Shown here: piece after piece, positions 1-9,153 of the stretch
Layout: every line of letters starts with the position of its first letter
How positions within the stretch are numbered: position 1 is the stretch's first letter
Assembly: GCA_035550515.1 (NCBI GenBank)
Contig: DASZOZ010000088.1
Coordinates: 1 to 64,000 of the forward strand
DNA: 64,000 nucleotides
Source: DATARH01 sp035550515
Lineage (GTDB): Bacteria; Pseudomonadota; Alphaproteobacteria; ATCC43930; CGMCC-115725
Reading direction: 5' to 3'
Made by a program: the position numbers and the translations under genes
The notes under the pieces: model-generated
Database searches by the model: none
What the model was told of the DNA's origin: nothing
Seen by the model: the letters and a program-made list of their open reading frames with translations, nothing else

Positions 1-2223
1 GCGGTGGTGGCCGGGGTGCGGGCGTGCGGCCGGCACGAGGCGGTGTTCGCCTATCTCGTCGGCAACGAGATTCCTCCCGACGTCATCCGCTGGCACGGCG
101 CGCGGGCGGTCGAGAAGTTTGTCGCAAGCCTTGTCGCGCTGGTGCGGCGCGAGCATCCGGGCGCGCTGGTCAGCTACGCCAATTTCCCCTCGACGGAATA
201 TCTCAACGTTGCCGCGTTCTGCGACTTTCTGTGCTTCAACGTCTACCTGCACGACGAGACGGCGTTCCGCCGCTACGTCGCCCGGCTGCACAATCTGACG
301 GTCACCAAGCCGCTGGTGCTGACCGAGTTCGGCGCCGACTCGCTGCGCAGCAGCGAGGCCGAGCAGCGCGACATCTTGTCATGGCACGTCAACGCCGCCT
401 TTGCCGGGGGCGCCGCCGGCACCTTTGTCTTCGCCTGGACCGACGAGTGGTTCACCGGCGGGCACCCGATCGAAGACTGGGAGTTCGGCCTCGTCGATCG
501 CGACCGCCGGCCGAAGCAGGCCTTTGCCGCGGTCGCCGCGCAATATCTCGGCCAGTTGCCACCGCCGCTGCTGCGCTATCCGCGCGTCTCGGTCGTCGTC
601 TGCGCCTATAACGCCGAGCGCACGATCTACGATTGCCTCGTCTCGCTCGAGCGCCTGAACTACCCCGACTACGAGGTCGTCGTGGTCAATGACGGCTCGA
701 CGGACGAGACCTTGGCGATCGCCGAGAGCTTTCCCTATTGTCGGATCATCAGCCAGGAAAACAAAGGGCTGAGCGTCGCTCGCAATGTCGGCGCCGAAGC
801 GGCGACCGGCGAGATCGTCGCCTACACCGACAGCGACTGCGTGGCCGACCCGGATTGGCTCGATTACCTGGTCGGCACCATGGAAACAAAGGGCCTCGCG
901 GCGTGCGGCGGGCCGAATTTCTCGCCGGCCGAGACGCGGCTGGTGCCGGAGGCGGTCGCCGCGGCGCCGGGGGCGCCGTGTCACGTGCTGCTCGACGATG
1001 AGATCGCCGAGCATATCGCCGGCTGCAACATGGCGTTCCGCCGCGGCGTGCTGCTCGGCATCGGCGGGTTCGACCCGATCTTTCATGCGGCCGGCGACGA
1101 TGTCGATTTCTGCTGGCGGCTGCAGGATGCCGGCTACACGATCGGCTACAGCCCGGCGGCCTTTGTGTGGCATTTCCGGCGCAACACGGTAAAAGCCTAT
1201 ATCGGCCAGCAGAAAGGCTACGGAAAGGCGGAGGCGCTGCTTTACGGCAAGCATCCGCGGCGCTTCAACGCGTTCGGTCAGGCCAAATGGAGCGGTCGCA
1301 TCTACGGCGATCTGTCGGCGTCGATGCTGCTGTTCCGCAAGCCGGTGATCTATTCCGGCACGTTCGGCCGGGGGCTGTTCCAGACGCTCTACCAGCCGCC
1401 CGGGAGCATGCTGCAATACCTGCCGCTGACGTTCGAGTGGACCGCGCTGTCGTTGCCGTTGGCGCTGGCCGGGGCGATCGCCGGCGGGTGGTGGTGGCTG
1501 CTGGCGCTGCCGTTGGTGGCGACGGCGGCGATGTGCGCGAAAGGCGGGCTCCGCGCAAAGATCGCCGCGCGCTTCGAGGGACCCAAGGCGCGCGCGCTGA
1601 TCGCGGCGCTGATCTATCTCGGGCCGCTGCTGCGCGGCTGGTCGCGCATCAAATGGCGGCTCAAGGCATTGCCCGTACCGAGGCCGAGTGACGGCGGGCC
1701 GGTCGAGCAGCGGCCGCGTTGGGGATGGCGCGCGCGCGGCTTCGTTCTGTCCTACTGGAATGAGACGGGCACTGAGAAGGAGGCCGTGCTGGCCGCGCTG
1801 ATGCGCCGTTGCGTTGCGCAGCATTATACGGTGGCGATCGATGAGGGGTGGGCCGACTGGGATGTCGAGATCGGCGGCGCGCTCGGCGGCAGCGCGCGCA
1901 TCCTGGTGATCGGCGAGAACCACGGTGCCGACAAGCGGCTGCTGCGCGTACGGGCGGCGCCGCGGCTATCGGGCGTCGTGCGCCTGCTGTTGGGTGGTTT
2001 CGCTGCGCTCACGATCGGCAGTCTGACGGTCGGAGCGATGGCCGCGGCTGCCCTCTGCGCCGCGTGCACCTTGGCTGTCGGCGCCGCCGCCGCCTGGCAG
2101 CTGGCGCTGTTGGCCGGTCAGCTGCACCGTCTCGTCGAGCTGGCGTCGCGCGAGGTCGCGCTTATCCCCGTGGCGCCGCTGGCGCCGGCGGCGCTGCCGG
2201 TCGGGTCGCCCAAGACCGCCTGA
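1..2223 (+). CDS. Glycoside hydrolase-like / GT2 glycosyltransferase fusion, 5' truncated
   Basis: The frame is already open at the window edge, so the true start lies upstream. Counting from the first codon here, residues 1-180 look like the end of a GH2-type TIM barrel: Asn22-Glu23 (GNEIP) sits at the usual acid/base position and Glu109 in TEFGAD at the nucleophile position. A GT2 domain follows from about residue 195 (SVVVCAYN, NDGS at 230-233, DSD at 277-279), implying a metal-dependent inverting transferase. Hydrophobic stretches at about 480-511 and 660-705 suggest that the C-terminal part is membrane-anchored. An ABC exporter starts 25 bases downstream, so the pair may make and export a surface glycan. 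The sugar specificity and the activity of the barrel are not readable from sequence. Confidence 0.8.
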   Translation, partial: AVVAGVRACGRHEAVFAYLVGNEIPPDVIRWHGARAVEKFVASLVALVRREHPGALVSYANFPSTEYLNVAAFCDFLCFNVYLHDETAFRRYVARLHNLTVTKPLVLTEFGADSLRSSEAEQRDILSWHVNAAFAGGAAGTFVFAWTDEWFTGGHPIEDWEFGLVDRDRRPKQAFAAVAAQYLGQLPPPLLRYPRVSVVVCAYNAERTIYDCLVSLERLNYPDYEVVVVNDGSTDETLAIAESFPYCRIISQENKGLSVARNVGAEAATGEIVAYTDSDCVADPDWLDYLVGTMETKGLAACGGPNFSPAETRLVPEAVAAAPGAPCHVLLDDEIAEHIAGCNMAFRRGVLLGIGGFDPIFHAAGDDVDFCWRLQDAGYTIGYSPAAFVWHFRRNTVKAYIGQQKGYGKAEALLYGKHPRRFNAFGQAKWSGRIYGDLSASMLLFRKPVIYSGTFGRGLFQTLYQPPGSMLQYLPLTFEWTALSLPLALAGAIAGGWWWLLALPLVATAAMCAKGGLRAKIAARFEGPKARALIAALIYLGPLLRGWSRIKWRLKALPVPRPSDGGPVEQRPRWGWRARGFVLSYWNETGTEKEAVLAALMRRCVAQHYTVAIDEGWADWDVEIGGALGGSARILVIGENHGADKRLLRVRAAPRLSGVVRLLLGGFAALTIGSLTVGAMAAAALCAACTLAVGAAAAWQLALLAGQLHRLVELASREVALIPVAPLAPAALPVGSPKTA

Positions 2224-2248
2224 TCCGCCGCCTGATCCCCCCGGCGTC

Positions 2249-4045
2249 ATGCTCCACAAGCTTTGGCCTTACCTGCGCGTCTATCGCTGGCAGGTGGTAT
2301 GGGCGCTGGCGCAGGTGTTCCTGATCGCCGGGTTCGAGCTGCTAAAGCCGTGGCCGCTGCAGATCGTCATCGACTACGTGCTCGGCGGCAAGGCGCCGGC
2401 GGCCGACAACCCGGTGGCGGGGCTGTTGTCGCTGCCGCACGACCGGCTGCTGCTGCTCGCCTGCATCGGCCTCGTGCTGGTCAATTTCGGCAGCGGCGGG
2501 CTGACCCAGCTGCACTATTACACGACGATCAAGGTCGGCCAGAACATGGTCAACGACCTGCGCGGGGCGCTCTATGCGCATCTACAGCGCCAGTCGCTGG
2601 CCTATCACGGGCAGCAGCGGGTCGGCGACCTGCTGTACCGCATCACCGCGGACAGCTTCGCGGTGCAGACCATGATCATGAACGGCATCCTGCCGATCCT
2701 CTCGGCGGTGCTGCTGCTCGGCGGCATGCTCGTGGTGCTGTTCCCGCTGGATCCGGTGCTGACCCTGCTGGCGCTCACCGTGGTCCCGGTGCTGTTCGCG
2801 TTGATTGCGAGCTTCAACCGGAAAATCATCGACATTTCGACCGTGGCGCGCGAGCGCGAGAGCCGGGTCTACTCGCTGGTCCACTGGACGATGAGCGCGA
2901 TCAAGATCGTCCAGGCCTTCACCAAGGAGGAGGAGGAACACCGCCGCTTCATGGGCGCGAGCCGCGAGAGCCTGCGCTGGTCGCTGCGGCTCTATAGCTG
3001 GCAGCAGCTCTATTCCGGGGTGGTCAACCTGACGATCGCCGCCGGGACCGCGCTCGTCGTCTATGCCGGGGCGCGGGCGGTGATGGAGGGGCGGCTGTCG
3101 CTCGGGCAGCTGCTCGTCTTCATCTCCTACCTGGCGCAGCTCTATACGCCGATCAACCAGATCACCCAAAGCTGGGGCATGATCGCCGGGGCGCGGGTCG
3201 GAGCGCGGCGGGTCTTCGAGGTGCTCGATACGGAAGCCGACCTGCCGAGCGGCACGCGGCAATTCCCGCCCGAAGGCGCGCGCGGCGCGATCGCGTGGCG
3301 CGCGGTCAGCTTCAATTACCTGCCGGAAACGCCGGTTCTCGGCGATATCGACTTTACCGTCGCGCCCGGCCAAAAGATCGCGATCGTCGGCCCGACCGGC
3401 GCCGGCAAGTCGACCATGCTGGGGCTGCTGCCGCGCTTTTTCGACCCGACCGCCGGGGTCGTCGAGGTCGACGGCGTCGATGCCCGGGAGTACCAGCTCA
3501 CGTCGCTGCGCCGGCAGATCGGCATGGTGCTGCAACCGCCGCTGATCTTCCCGCTGTCGGTGCGCGACAACATCGCCTACGGCCGCCCCGACGCCGACGA
3601 CGCGGCGATCGAGGACGCGGCGCGGCGCGCCTTCATCCACGGGCGCATCCTGGAGTTGCCCGAGGGTTACGCAACCCCGGTCGGCGAATCCGGCGTGGCG
3701 CTGTCCGAGGGCGAGAAGCAGCGCCTGACCATCGCCCGGGCGCTGCTGCGCGACGCGCCGATCCTGATCCTCGACGAGCCCACCTCGGCGCTCGATGTCG
3801 AGACCGAGGCCGTGGTGATGGCCGCGATCGAGACGCTGATGGAAGGCCGCACGACGTTCATCATCGCCCACCGCCTGTCCACCATCCGCACCTGCGACCA
3901 GATCATCGTGCTGCGCGACGGTGGTATCGCCGAGCACGGCACGCTGGCCGAACTGCTGCGCCGCAACGGTGTGTTTGCCGGCTATTACCGAACGCAGTTC
4001 CTGACCGAAACGGGGCCGGCTCCGGTCGTTCCGCTGTCGGCGTGA
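2249..4045 (+). CDS. ABC exporter, fused transmembrane and ATPase domains (MsbA-like)
   Basis: This 598-residue half-transporter would work as a homodimer in the inner membrane. Residues 1-300 carry the hydrophobic helices of an exporter-type membrane domain. The ATPase domain occupies about 335-590: Walker A GPTGAGKS near 381, signature LSEGEKQR near 485 (Glu replaces the second residue of the usual LSGGQ), Walker B ILILDEPTSALD, and the switch histidine in IIAHRLS. The family exports lipids, lipid-linked glycans or peptides. Its position directly behind a glycosyltransferase fusion makes a glycan or glycolipid substrate the most likely, but this is inferred from context only. Confidence 0.88.
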   Translation: MLHKLWPYLRVYRWQVVWALAQVFLIAGFELLKPWPLQIVIDYVLGGKAPAADNPVAGLLSLPHDRLLLLACIGLVLVNFGSGGLTQLHYYTTIKVGQNMVNDLRGALYAHLQRQSLAYHGQQRVGDLLYRITADSFAVQTMIMNGILPILSAVLLLGGMLVVLFPLDPVLTLLALTVVPVLFALIASFNRKIIDISTVARERESRVYSLVHWTMSAIKIVQAFTKEEEEHRRFMGASRESLRWSLRLYSWQQLYSGVVNLTIAAGTALVVYAGARAVMEGRLSLGQLLVFISYLAQLYTPINQITQSWGMIAGARVGARRVFEVLDTEADLPSGTRQFPPEGARGAIAWRAVSFNYLPETPVLGDIDFTVAPGQKIAIVGPTGAGKSTMLGLLPRFFDPTAGVVEVDGVDAREYQLTSLRRQIGMVLQPPLIFPLSVRDNIAYGRPDADDAAIEDAARRAFIHGRILELPEGYATPVGESGVALSEGEKQRLTIARALLRDAPILILDEPTSALDVETEAVVMAAIETLMEGRTTFIIAHRLSTIRTCDQIIVLRDGGIAEHGTLAELLRRNGVFAGYYRTQFLTETGPAPVVPLSA

Positions 4046-4055
4046 TCGTCGCCGA

Positions 4056-4073
4056 CGTTGCATTTTTGCAACG
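4056..4073 (+). other. Perfect 7-bp hairpin after the ABC exporter
   Basis: CGTTGCA and TGCAACG flank a TTTT loop ten bases after the exporter stop codon. No T-run follows, so it is at best a weak terminator or an RNA 3'-end stabiliser. Confidence 0.35.
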
Positions 4074-4302
4074 ACCTGTTGCCGAGATGTCGCGTTCCGT
4101 CGAGAAATCAGTGGATAAAACCGGGTATTGATCGGCCTTGCCGGCGTTGCGAATCAATGCTGGCCCTTCTCCTTCGCTTTATCCTCGTGTTGCTGACAAA
4201 GGCCGTCGGACTCAACTGTTTTTATGCTCTGGGCAAGACTATCGGTTGATTGTTGAGACATACGCGGGCGTGGTTTTCTTGCGGTATATAGTGGGCATAT
4301 AG

Positions 4303-4435
4303 AGTGCCGTGAGGTGGATTTGCTGTTGCAATACCTGACTCGCTTGGTTAGGGTTTCGCTCAGAGGGGGCGCCAGCGGGTAAGCCAAAACCGGGGGCACC
4401 ACGCCAGCTTGTCAAAGGCGGCTCGCGAGAGCCGC
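4303..4435 (+). promoter_or_regulatory. Candidate structured leader upstream of the M23 peptidase gene
   Basis: The 406-base gap between the exporter and the M23 gene holds no convincing gene. Two AT-rich -10-like clusters (TATATA, CATATAGA) lie at about 4286-4302, and a stretch able to fold follows. GTGCC at its start can pair with GGCAC near 4394-4398. CCTGAC can pair with GTTAGG around 4334-4353. A perfect 7-bp hairpin GCGGCTC-GCGA-GAGCCGC at 4418-4435, with a GNRA loop, ends 16 bases before the start codon. This could be a long regulated 5' leader or a separate small RNA. I do not recognise a known family. Confidence 0.3.
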
Positions 4436-4451
4436 GGGGACGTGGGGGAGA

Positions 4452-6050
4452 ATGATTGGCAATCTGATGCAAAAGGGAGCCTGGCGGCTCCCCGCCATGC
4501 CGCCTGTCGCTCAGCCGATCGCCAATACGTTGAAGCTGATCCGCAGCCGTCCGCAAAACGCGCTGCTGGCTTCGGTCGCCGGGATCGCCGTCGTTGCGGT
4601 CGCGGCCACCGCGATCGGTTATGTCCGGCACACGCACAGCGTCGCGGCGGTGCAGGTCGCCGCGAGCCGGGTCGAGACCGCGAATATCGATCTTCAAGAC
4701 GAGTTGGCGCGGTTGCGCGATCAGGTCGCCGCCTCGAACCGCGATCTCGCCGCCGCCCAGGGCCGCGTCGTCGCGCTGACCGAAGAGATGCACGCGCACC
4801 CGCCGCCCGCCGCGGCCGCACCGGAACCCGCGCCGGCGCCGGCGGCAAAGAGCGACAAGTCGGCCCAGCTTGCGCAACAACTGCATGTCGCCGAGGCGCA
4901 GCGCGCCACCTTGACCGCGCGGCTCAGCAAGGCCGAGACCGAACTGGCCGAGCAGCAGGCGAAACAGGCCGAATTGCTGGGACAGATCGAGCAGTGGCAG
5001 AAGAAGCTCGAACTGCTGTCATCCGACCGGGATCGCCTGAAGGCGCGCGTCGGCGAGCTCGAAAAACAATCCGCGCTCAAGCGCGCGCAGGCGTTGGCCG
5101 CCGCCGCGCACCCGTCGCCGGCCGCGGTCGCGACCACCGCGATGGCAGTGCCCGCGCATCCGTCCCCGGCCGCGGTCGCGACCACCGCGATGGCAGTGCC
5201 CGCACGCCCGTCGCCGGCCGCGGTCGCGACGACCGCGATGGCGGTTCCCGCACCGCAGCCGCAGTCGGAACCGCAGCAGCGCATCGCTGGCGTGCTGAAC
5301 ATGCCGCTAGCCGCTCCCGTGACCGCGCACGCAGCCCCGGCACCCGCTGTGGCGCCGGCCGCCGTCGCGCCTGCAGCGGCCGTCGCGCCGGCGCCGACTG
5401 CCGCGCCGGCGGCGACGGTTGCGGTCGCGCACGGGGCGATCAGCCAATTCGCCCGCGTCCTGGCCTCGGCTGGGGTCGATGTCCGGCGGCTCTTTGCGCA
5501 ATACGGCGTCAACCGCGGCGAAGGCGGGCCCGTCGTGCCGCTGGCGCGCGGCCAGGTGGTCGTCGACACGATGACGCCGGAGAAGCTCGCGGCGCTGCGC
5601 GCGATGGTCAAGGTGCTGCCGGTGCATGCGCCGCTCGACAGCTACGAGGTGAGCAGCCCGTTCGGGCCGCGCGGCGATCCCGAGGACGGGCGCGGCGAGT
5701 TCCATACCGGCGTGGACCTGCGCGCGCCATACGATTCGCCGGTCTACGCGACCGCGCCCGGGGTCGTGACCTATGCCGGCTACCGCAACGACTACGGCAA
5801 GATCGTGGAGATCGACCACGGCAACGGGATCGCCACCCGCTACGCGCATCTCCATGCCTTTACCGTGTCCGTGGGGCAGCGGGTCGGGCTGCACCAGCAG
5901 ATCGGCTATCTCGGCTCGACCGGCCGCGCCACCGGACCGCACACCCATTACGAGGTGGTGGTCAACGGCGAGCCTCAGGACCCCGCAAAGTTCATCAATC
6001 TCGGCCGCTACGTGCCGTCGATGACGGTCCCCGTCGCCGCACGGAACTAG
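4452..6050 (+). CDS. M23 family peptidoglycan endopeptidase with coiled coil
   Basis: A 532-residue cell-wall peptidase that would cut peptide cross-links in the periplasm. A single hydrophobic segment at about 38-56 anchors the N-terminus. Residues 75-220 are rich in heptad-like Ala/Leu/Glu/Arg, a probable coiled coil, and are followed by an Ala/Pro-rich linker with three tandem 16-residue repeats (220-267). The C-terminal LytM domain (about 390-525) has the zinc-site pattern His418-x3-Asp422, His466-Leu-His468 and His497-Thr-His499. The GGGGGAG sequence before the ATG supports this start. Its stop lies 6 bases from the convergent lytic transglycosylase gene, which acts on the same substrate. 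Confidence 0.88.
   Translation: MIGNLMQKGAWRLPAMPPVAQPIANTLKLIRSRPQNALLASVAGIAVVAVAATAIGYVRHTHSVAAVQVAASRVETANIDLQDELARLRDQVAASNRDLAAAQGRVVALTEEMHAHPPPAAAAPEPAPAPAAKSDKSAQLAQQLHVAEAQRATLTARLSKAETELAEQQAKQAELLGQIEQWQKKLELLSSDRDRLKARVGELEKQSALKRAQALAAAAHPSPAAVATTAMAVPAHPSPAAVATTAMAVPARPSPAAVATTAMAVPAPQPQSEPQQRIAGVLNMPLAAPVTAHAAPAPAVAPAAVAPAAAVAPAPTAAPAATVAVAHGAISQFARVLASAGVDVRRLFAQYGVNRGEGGPVVPLARGQVVVDTMTPEKLAALRAMVKVLPVHAPLDSYEVSSPFGPRGDPEDGRGEFHTGVDLRAPYDSPVYATAPGVVTYAGYRNDYGKIVEIDHGNGIATRYAHLHAFTVSVGQRVGLHQQIGYLGSTGRATGPHTHYEVVVNGEPQDPAKFINLGRYVPSMTVPVAARN
5109..5252 (+). repeat. Three tandem 48-bp in-frame repeats within the M23 gene
   Basis: Three consecutive near-identical 48-base units encode HPSPAAVATTAMAVPA (His to Arg in copy 3). 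They lengthen the linker between coiled coil and peptidase domain. The near-identity at nucleotide level indicates recent expansion by slippage or unequal crossover. Confidence 0.9.
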
Positions 6051-6056
6051 ACAGGT

Positions 6057-8051
6057 TCACCGCGCCAGATCGGCCGCCAGGGAGAAGGCGGCGGTGTTGC
6101 TGGTGTTCTGGCCGCGGTAGATCTGCACGCTTTCCAGCACGCGCTGGACGTAGAGCCGCGTCTCGGTGAAGGGGATCGCCTCGATCCAGTCGACCATGTC
6201 GACCTGTTTGCCGCGCGGGTCGCCGTAATCGTGCAGCCACTGGCGGACGCGGCCGGGGCCGGCGTTGTAGGCGGCGATCGCCAGCGCATACGAGCCGCCG
6301 AAATCGTCGAGCAGCTTTTCGATATAGGCGCGGCCGAGGGTCAGGTTGTAGAGGCCGTCACTGGTCAGGCGATCGAGCGAATAGGGTAGCTGCTGCTTTT
6401 TGGCGACGAGCTGCGCCGTCCCCGGCATCAACTGCATCAATCCCCGTGCGCCGACGCCGCTCATCGCCTCCTGGTCGAAGGCGCTCTCGGTGCGGACGAT
6501 CGCCAGCAGCAGCGCATGCTCGGCGAGTCCGCCGGGCGGCAAGGTCGTGACCGGATAGCCGTGGATCATCAGCGGCATGCCGGCGTCGATCGAGCGCCGC
6601 GCCACGGCGATCGCGACATCGACGCGGCCAAGCCGTTCGGCATCGGCCGCGACCATCGCGAATTCGATCGGCTGCTTTGAAAGATCGGCCTGCTGGAGCA
6701 GGAAGACCTTGACCAGGTCGCGCGCCCCGGCCTCAGCGAGCAGCGCCGCCGCCTGGACCAGCGGACGCGCGTTGAAATCGGTCTGCTGCGCATCGCTCGG
6801 GTGTGGTTCGGGCAGCGGGTGCGGCGGCGCGTCGTTGCCGAGCTGGTGCGCCGAAAGCTGACCATAGAAGGTCACCATGTTCTCGGCGCCGGCACCGTAC
6901 CATTTGGCGGCGAGCTGCGGCTTGCCCTCCGCATCGGCGGCGCGGCCGCTCCAATAGGCGGCGCGCGCCTTGCCCCACGGCGTCGTGGCGCGCGCCAAGA
7001 CGCGGGAGAAATGCTCGAACGCCAGCGTCGGGTTCTTCAGAAAGCGCAGCGCGATATAGCCGGAGAGGAACTCGGCATCGGACGACGCGCCGCTGTCGGT
7101 CAGGGTGTTCTGCTGGATGACCTTGTAGGCAAGATCGGCGTTGCCCTCGGACAGCAGGCGGCGCGCGACGATTTCACGTTCTCCGGCCCAGGCGGTCGGA
7201 CGCACGGGGTTGCTCGGATTGGCCAGCAGGAGCTGCGCCGCCGCGTCGTATTGGTCGTTGTGCCGCTCCCAATGGACGACGTCGAACACCAGGCCGGGGG
7301 CGTTGCGCTGCGCCTGCGGCACTTGCGCGATCAGCTTGTCCGCATCTTTGGCGCGGCCGTAAAGCGCGAGGCGGGCGACCGCGACGGCATGGTAATCGCC
7401 CGGCACCATGGGCAGCATGCGCCGCGCCGCCTCGACCTGACGGTCCCACAGCAGCCGATCGATCCGCTTCACGTCGTCCTCGGCGCGGATGTTCGCGCCG
7501 TAGCGGGCGAGGAAGTCGCGTTCGTCGGTCGGGTTGAAATCGCCGTCGATCCAGGCCTCGCGCAGCGCCGCAAGACCTGCGGCGGCGTCGCCATGGGCGA
7601 TTTGCAGCGCCGCGGCGCGCGCCTTGCCCATCGGGCTGACCGGCGGAAAACGCTTGAACCAGGCCGCGGCGGTCTCGTCGCTCTCGCCGGCGAGCGCAGT
7701 TTCCGCCTGGCGCCGCAGGATTTTCTGGCTCGGCCAGTCGGGGTTCTGCTCGATAAAGACCGAGATGTCGGAAAACCGGCCGGCGACATTGGAGCGGGCG
7801 AAATCCATCCAGCGGACGATTTTCATCGGCAGCGGGTTGGCGCTGCGCCCGGCGGCGGTATAGGCCTTGGTCCAATCGCCGGTGCGAGCGGCCCGGATCG
7901 CGGCAACCGCCGCATCGCGGTCGGCGTCCGGCAAGGTGTCGGCATGCGCCGGCGCCACGGCGGCGGCAAGCGCCAAGACCATCAGCAAAAGACGAAATAC
8001 CGGAGCCAATGCCGGCCGCTCCTTGTCGCAAAGAAGAGATGGAGGCGTCAC
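6057..8051 (-). CDS. slt: Soluble lytic murein transglycosylase (Slt70-like)
   Basis: A 664-residue periplasmic enzyme that would cleave the MurNAc-GlcNAc bond of peptidoglycan to form 1,6-anhydro ends. A hydrophobic signal segment ending near AHA (about residue 37) is followed by a long helical solenoid (about 45-490) and a C-terminal lysozyme-like SLT domain. In that domain Glu522 of VRTESAFD is the likely catalytic acid, with GLMQLMPGTA and AYNAGPGRV motifs after it. The length fits Slt70. A GTG start is used here because it keeps basic residues before the signal core. The gene is divergent from dapA, an arrangement I know from other alphaproteobacteria. Confidence 0.92.
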   Translation of the reverse strand: MTPPSLLCDKERPALAPVFRLLLMVLALAAAVAPAHADTLPDADRDAAVAAIRAARTGDWTKAYTAAGRSANPLPMKIVRWMDFARSNVAGRFSDISVFIEQNPDWPSQKILRRQAETALAGESDETAAAWFKRFPPVSPMGKARAAALQIAHGDAAAGLAALREAWIDGDFNPTDERDFLARYGANIRAEDDVKRIDRLLWDRQVEAARRMLPMVPGDYHAVAVARLALYGRAKDADKLIAQVPQAQRNAPGLVFDVVHWERHNDQYDAAAQLLLANPSNPVRPTAWAGEREIVARRLLSEGNADLAYKVIQQNTLTDSGASSDAEFLSGYIALRFLKNPTLAFEHFSRVLARATTPWGKARAAYWSGRAADAEGKPQLAAKWYGAGAENMVTFYGQLSAHQLGNDAPPHPLPEPHPSDAQQTDFNARPLVQAAALLAEAGARDLVKVFLLQQADLSKQPIEFAMVAADAERLGRVDVAIAVARRSIDAGMPLMIHGYPVTTLPPGGLAEHALLLAIVRTESAFDQEAMSGVGARGLMQLMPGTAQLVAKKQQLPYSLDRLTSDGLYNLTLGRAYIEKLLDDFGGSYALAIAAYNAGPGRVRQWLHDYGDPRGKQVDMVDWIEAIPFTETRLYVQRVLESVQIYRGQNTSNTAAFSLAADLAR

Positions 8052-8116
8052 TGTTGACGGATTTTTGTCGGGGCCGCAAGGCGAACTGGGGGGATTTCCG
8101 TTGCCGAACGGTGTTG

Positions 8117-8145
8117 TTGATGCGAGGCGCCGCGAAGACTATCGT
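8117..8145 (+). promoter_or_regulatory. Candidate dapA promoter
   Basis: TTGATG and TATCGT are separated by exactly 17 bases and end 36 bases before the dapA start codon. It is the best sigma-70-like pair in the slt-dapA divergent region. Confidence 0.45.
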
Positions 8146-8181
8146 CAAACGCGATTCACCGCTTCGGACCGGGAGGACGCC

Positions 8182-9057
8182 ATGTTCAAGGGATCATTCG
8201 TCGCGCTCATCACTCCGTTCCGCGGCGGCAAGATCGACGAGACCGCGTTCCAGGAGCATGTGGCGTGGCAGCTCGGACAGGGCACGCACGGTCTCGTGCC
8301 GATCGGCACGACCGGTGAATGCCCGGCGCTGGAGGACCACGAGCAGGAGCGGCTGATCGCGCTGACGGTCGAGGTCGCAAAGGGCCGCGCCCCGGTCATT
8401 CCCGGCACCGGGTTCAACTCGACCACACACACCATCCACGCGACGAAGGCGGCCAAAAAAGCCGGCGCCGACGCGGCGCTCGTGGTGTGCCCCTATTACA
8501 ACAAGCCGACCCAGGAAGGGCTTTATCAGCACTTCAAGGCGGTGCACGACGCGGTCGACATGCCGATCGTGATCTACAACATCCCCGGCCGCAGCTCGGT
8601 CGATATGTCGAACGCGACGATGGCGCGGCTCGCCAAGCTGCCCAATATCGTCGGCGTCAAGGACGCGACCAACGACCTGACCCGGCCGCTGAAGATGCGG
8701 GTCGAGATCGGCGACGATTTCTCGCTGCTGTCGGGCGAGGACGGGACCGCGGTCGCCTATCTGGCGCAAGGCGGCGACGGCTGCATCTCGGTGACCGCGA
8801 ACGTGGCCCCGGCGCTGTGCGCGGAGATGCACGAAGCGTGGCAGAAGGGCGATGTCGCGACGGTGCGCAAGATCAACGAGCGCCTGATCCCGCTGCATGA
8901 CGCGCTGTTCGTCGAGACCAGCCCGGCGCCGGTGAAGTATGCGGCGTCGCTGCTCGGCCGCTGCTCGCCGGAGGTCCGGCTGCCGCTGTGGGAAACCACC
9001 CCGGCGACGCAGGACAAGGTGCGCGACGCGATGCGGGGCGCCGGTCTGCTCAATTAA
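8182..9057 (+). CDS. dapA: 4-hydroxy-tetrahydrodipicolinate synthase
   Basis: Cytoplasmic class I aldolase-type enzyme that condenses pyruvate with aspartate semialdehyde at the first committed step of lysine and diaminopimelate synthesis. The 291-residue length is typical. It shows GTTGE near residue 43, the catalytic tyrosine in VIYNIPGR (Tyr132) and the Schiff-base lysine in VGVKDATND (Lys160). The frame stays open far upstream, but this ATG is preceded by GGGAGGA at correct spacing and gives the family N-terminus FKGSFVALITPF. It heads a co-directional pair with smpB. Confidence 0.97.
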   Translation: MFKGSFVALITPFRGGKIDETAFQEHVAWQLGQGTHGLVPIGTTGECPALEDHEQERLIALTVEVAKGRAPVIPGTGFNSTTHTIHATKAAKKAGADAALVVCPYYNKPTQEGLYQHFKAVHDAVDMPIVIYNIPGRSSVDMSNATMARLAKLPNIVGVKDATNDLTRPLKMRVEIGDDFSLLSGEDGTAVAYLAQGGDGCISVTANVAPALCAEMHEAWQKGDVATVRKINERLIPLHDALFVETSPAPVKYAASLLGRCSPEVRLPLWETTPATQDKVRDAMRGAGLLN

Positions 9058-9111
9058 CCGATGCGTTTTATGTTGCGTCATGGCCGGAGGTCGGCCCGGC
9101 CGTCGCAAGGC

Positions 9112-9130
9112 CCCCGGGTCACGCCCGGGG
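9112..9130 (+). repeat. GC-rich palindrome between dapA and smpB
   Basis: CCCCGGG and CCCGGGG flank the loop TCACG. It resembles the short GTCACGCCCGGG-type palindromes dispersed in many alphaproteobacterial genomes. It may end or stabilise the dapA transcript; no T-run follows. Confidence 0.4.
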
Positions 9131-9153
9131 TGACGGGCTTGTAGGACACGGGA

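Noticed and set aside
7867..8181. Upstream extension of dapA by 105 codons
   Set aside because: The extension overlaps slt on the other strand and lacks family similarity; the ATG at 8182 has a strong ribosome site.
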